From the NCBI GenBank assembly GCA_017849435.1, contig JAFIGY010000020.1, positions 1 through 64,000 of the forward strand: a DNA stretch of 64,000 nt, given 5' to 3'. The position numbers were made by a program, and so were the translations under genes. Positions 61,256 to 64,000 of this stretch are shown piece by piece. Position 1 is the first letter of the stretch. Every line of letters starts with the position of its first letter. The notes beneath the pieces were generated by a model. The model did no database searches. It had not been told where the DNA came from and was given only the letters and a program-made list of their open reading frames with translations. This DNA comes from Chitinophaga niabensis (GTDB lineage Bacteria; Bacteroidota; Bacteroidia; Chitinophagales; Chitinophagaceae).

Positions 61256-62717
61256 ATCCTTCTTTGATCTTGTTAAAAAGTTTTTCCAGTTTAACGGTGG
61301 CAAAAGAAGATGCGTAGTCAGACAATCCATAGGGTATGATCAGCTCATCATTATGGATCAACGCTCCGCATGAGTACAGTACATTCGGCACATACCCTTC
61401 CCGCTCGTCTTTATTCGGCACCAGCAAAGGCTCCTTCAACCTTCCGATCTCTATTTTTGGATCGTCGAGATCCAGCAACGTAGCGCCGAGGCAATATGTA
61501 CGCATAGGTCCCACTCCATGCGTGATCATCAGCCAGCCATGCGGTGTTTCGATAGGTGATCCGCAATTCCCCATCTGCACGAATTCCCAGGGATACTTGG
61601 GCGTCTGCAATATCTCCGGGTTCTCCCAAACATTGATCCTGTGCGAATACATGATATAGTTATTCATCCCGTCTATGCGGGACATCATGGCGTATTTGCC
61701 CCTGATCTTGCGGGGGAACAACGCCAGGTTCTTGTTCTGCGCACCCTCGCCGTAAAGCGGCATGATATTGAAATGATAGAAATCCCTTGTCTGCAAAAGC
61801 TTCGGCTGTATCGTTACGCCGTCAAATGCAGTATAGGTGGCATAATAAGTAACGCCACTGTTGTCCCCTACATACTTCACAAAACGCGCATCCTCGATCC
61901 CGCGGCTCTCGGCCTCGGAGAACGGGAAGATCACGCGGTCGGAGATATCGGTATCCAGCGAGAAATTGATCTCGTAATAAGAATCCGCCAGCCACAACAG
62001 CCTTTCCAGATTACGTTTCAACAGATGGTCCACCTGATACCGTTGCTGCATATCCCGGATCACCTGCTTGAGTGCGGTGTATTCAAAAGTATCCGGCAGA
62101 TTATCGCTCACATCGCGGATAACGGAATCGGGCAGTTTGATGGATACAGCGTTCTGGAAAAAGACGTTCTTCTGGTAAAGGGTGTTGCGGATAATATCCG
62201 GCTCATCCACATAATTGCCGGCCGGCACCAGGTTGATCTCGTTGGCTTTGTTGATGGTGCCGCGGCGAAAAACGATGGAAGAGATATGTCCCTCCCCCAC
62301 TGCACGAAAACTCAGGATCACCCGCTTTTCGCCTTCCTCCAGCCCGCTCTGGTCCACATCTTCCACAATGGAAGGATTGAAGAAAGCCGCGGATTCGATA
62401 GAGAATTCATTGGTAAAAAACGATCCGATCAGCAGCTTGCGTTTGGTATCCAATGTAGCGGGATCGATCTTCATGGCTACGAAGATCCCCCGTAGTTTGT
62501 CCGCATGCCGGTCAAAAATACGGGTGATGTTACGATGTCGTTTGGAGAACTCCCGGAGTATAGGCGTGATAGTGATATCCACCTCAGCATCCGACATTTC
62601 CATTACGCGTTGGATGATGCCCTTAGCCCGGGCATCACCATTAAAGAAAAATCTGGCTACAACGCGTTTCAGATCAGGGCTTACCTTCGTCTGCTGTCTT
62701 ACAATTGATAATCGCAT
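61254..62717 (-). CDS. GH130-family glycosidase/phosphorylase
   Basis: This is 487 aa from the ATG at 62717; a TTG three codons earlier is less likely. It matches the long Bacteroidota GH130 group: an N-terminal helical region of about 110 residues (FFFNGDARAKGII, REFSKRHRNI) before the five-bladed propeller. The catalytic region has GIEDARFVKY, FPRKIRGKYAMMSRIDG, NCGSPIETPHGWLMITHGVG and YSCGALIHNDELIIPYG. GH130 enzymes act on beta-mannosides, by phosphorolysis or hydrolysis; which applies cannot be read here. There is no signal peptide, so it acts in the cytoplasm. It lies 51 bases downstream of glgC on the same strand and is probably co-transcribed. Confidence 0.88.
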   Translation of the reverse strand: MRLSIVRQQTKVSPDLKRVVARFFFNGDARAKGIIQRVMEMSDAEVDITITPILREFSKRHRNITRIFDRHADKLRGIFVAMKIDPATLDTKRKLLIGSFFTNEFSIESAAFFNPSIVEDVDQSGLEEGEKRVILSFRAVGEGHISSIVFRRGTINKANEINLVPAGNYVDEPDIIRNTLYQKNVFFQNAVSIKLPDSVIRDVSDNLPDTFEYTALKQVIRDMQQRYQVDHLLKRNLERLLWLADSYYEINFSLDTDISDRVIFPFSEAESRGIEDARFVKYVGDNSGVTYYATYTAFDGVTIQPKLLQTRDFYHFNIMPLYGEGAQNKNLALFPRKIRGKYAMMSRIDGMNNYIMYSHRINVWENPEILQTPKYPWEFVQMGNCGSPIETPHGWLMITHGVGPMRTYCLGATLLDLDDPKIEIGRLKEPLLVPNKDEREGYVPNVLYSCGALIHNDELIIPYGLSDYASSFATVKLEKLFNKIKEG

Positions 62718-62768
62718 AAACCTCAATTTTAAGCATCCAAACAGATCGTGGCCCCGATGAACCTGCCG

Positions 62769-64000
62769 CTAACGGCACTGGAATCCATCGGGCAGCACTG
62801 CACCTTTCTTCACAACTACAATGCCATCTTTTACCGTGTACTTCTCGAAATCACCATCCTCCATATGTTTACCGCCATTGATCCGTACATCGTTCCCGAT
62901 GCAGGCATTTTTATCGATAATGGCATTGTTGATATAGCACCGCTCACCGATCCCCATGGGCGGGTGTCCTTTCGCGAGGGCATTATTGATCTCGTCCAGC
63001 GTCTGATAAATGTCGTTCCCCATAAGGTAGCTGTTGCTGATGGTCGTTCCTTTCCCGATACGGGTGCGGATGCCCACTACACAACGCTCCAGCCGACTGG
63101 CATGAATGATACAGCCGTCCGCGATCATGGTCTTTTCCAGTGTGGTACCGGAGATCTTGGCCGGCGGCAGCATACGGGCGCGGGAGAAGATGGTTTGACG
63201 ATTGTCGAAGAGGTTGAACTGCGGGATCTCATCGGTAAGACCAAGGTTGGCCTCGAAGAAAGAGGAGATATTCCCGATATCAGTCCAGTACCCTTCGTAT
63301 TGAAAGCTCAATACTTTATGCTTGTCGATGGAATTGGGAATGATCTCCTTCCCGAAATCCGTCGCTTCCGCCTGCTGGGTCAACAGGTCGAACAGCAATT
63401 GCTTGTTGAAGATGTAGATTCCCATGGAAGCGAGGTACACCCTGCCTTCACGCTGCATTTCCGGGCTCACCTCGGAGGTCCAGTCCGGCAGCAGGTCCTT
63501 CTTCGGCTTCTCGATGAAAGCGGAAATAAAACTGTCCTCGTTCGTTTTCAGGATACCGAACTCCGTGGCCTCCTTCGCATGCACGGGGATAGTAGCGATG
63601 GAAATATCCGCTCCCTTCTCGATATGATGTTTGATCATCTCCCGGAAATCCATCTGGTACAGCTGGTCACCCGAGAGGATAAGGGCGTATTCGAACTCGA
63701 AATTCTCCAGGTGGCGGAGGGTCTGCCGTACGGCATCCGCGGTACCCTGGAACCAGGTAGGGTTGTCCGGCGTTTGCTCCGCCGCCAGAATGTCTACAAA
63801 AGCCTTGCTGAAATGAGAAAAATGATACGTGTTCTTGATGTGCTTGTTCAACGATGCGGAATTGAACTGGGTGAGTACAAAAATACGATGCAGGTCGGCA
63901 TTGAGGCAATTGGAAATGGGGATGTCCACCAAACGGTATTTTCCGGCAACAGGCACGGCCGGTTTACTGCGACTGCGGGTCAGGGGATACAACCGGGTAC
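62769..64000 (-). CDS. glgC: Glucose-1-phosphate adenylyltransferase, 5' end outside the window
   Basis: The visible part is at least 410 aa and lacks only the first dozen or so residues: the frame reads through TRLYPLTRSRSKPAVP at the window edge, which follows the GGGxGT nucleotide-binding start in this family. ADP-glucose pyrophosphorylase marks are GKYRLVDIPISNCLN, WFQGTADAVRQ, ILSGDQLYQMD, AFIEKPKK, ASMGIYIF and YWTDIGNISSFFEANL. The C-terminal left-handed beta-helix has IGERCYINNAIIDKNACIG. The enzyme makes ADP-glucose from glucose-1-phosphate and ATP, the committed step of glycogen synthesis. The GH130 gene follows it in the same direction. Confidence 0.93.
   Translation of the reverse strand, partial: TRLYPLTRSRSKPAVPVAGKYRLVDIPISNCLNADLHRIFVLTQFNSASLNKHIKNTYHFSHFSKAFVDILAAEQTPDNPTWFQGTADAVRQTLRHLENFEFEYALILSGDQLYQMDFREMIKHHIEKGADISIATIPVHAKEATEFGILKTNEDSFISAFIEKPKKDLLPDWTSEVSPEMQREGRVYLASMGIYIFNKQLLFDLLTQQAEATDFGKEIIPNSIDKHKVLSFQYEGYWTDIGNISSFFEANLGLTDEIPQFNLFDNRQTIFSRARMLPPAKISGTTLEKTMIADGCIIHASRLERCVVGIRTRIGKGTTISNSYLMGNDIYQTLDEINNALAKGHPPMGIGERCYINNAIIDKNACIGNDVRINGGKHMEDGDFEKYTVKDGIVVVKKGAVLPDGFQCR

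Overview
The window comes from a Bacteroidota genome, most likely the Chitinophagaceae/Chitinophaga group (inferred). The signs are three SusC/SusD pairs, two ECF sigma/FecR pairs, a Reg_prop (beta-propeller) sensor kinase with an AraC-type response regulator, DUF6157, DUF4397 and PhoPQ-related proteins, many lipoproteins, and TAnnTTTG-like promoter elements. No rRNA, tRNA or CRISPR array was seen.

Region 1 (1-23413, all minus strand) starts inside an IS3-family element and is then filled by one tightly packed array of nine genes. In transcription order these are a 799-aa outer-membrane beta-barrel protein, a FnIII-like exported protein, a small lipoprotein, a 2482-aa SpvB/YD-type giant, a 262-aa membrane-anchored protein, and a 2924-aa RHS/YD-repeat giant with a variable C-terminal tip. 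A lipoprotein (candidate immunity) follows, then an orphan RHS tip with a duplicated core motif, then a small cytosolic protein (candidate immunity). The tips are visibly AT-rich compared with the shells, as expected of exchangeable toxin cassettes. I regard this as the best candidate for a poorly described system: a self-contained RHS polymorphic-toxin display or export locus without visible T6SS or T9SS parts.

Region 2 (23487-28784) holds a multi-domain SGNH-hydrolase gene split by an in-frame TAG, a DUF6157 gene and an astacin-type lipoprotein protease. A perfect hairpin closes it.

Region 3 (28844-37892, minus) is a sigma/FecR-controlled locus: ECF sigma, anti-sigma FecR, SusC, SusD, a PhoPQ-activated pathogenicity-related alpha/beta hydrolase and a glycerophosphodiester phosphodiesterase. 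A lipocalin-like lipoprotein lies upstream (37965-38477).

Region 4 (38746-51695) is a polysaccharide-utilization locus: SusC, SusD, a GH5-like enzyme and a GH43-GH93-like fusion on the minus strand, with a GH26-like enzyme converging on them. This GH26-like protein appears circularly permuted. A divergent two-gene sensor kinase/AraC regulator pair probably controls the locus. GH43 plus GH93-like modules suggest an arabinose-containing glycan (inference).

Region 5 (51696-61197) holds an orphan LytTR response regulator, a DUF4397 lipoprotein, a DUF1266 protein, and a second sigma/FecR/SusC/SusD set that ends at a strong terminator. Region 6 (61254-64000, minus) holds a GH130 glycosidase or phosphorylase and a glgC cut by the window end.
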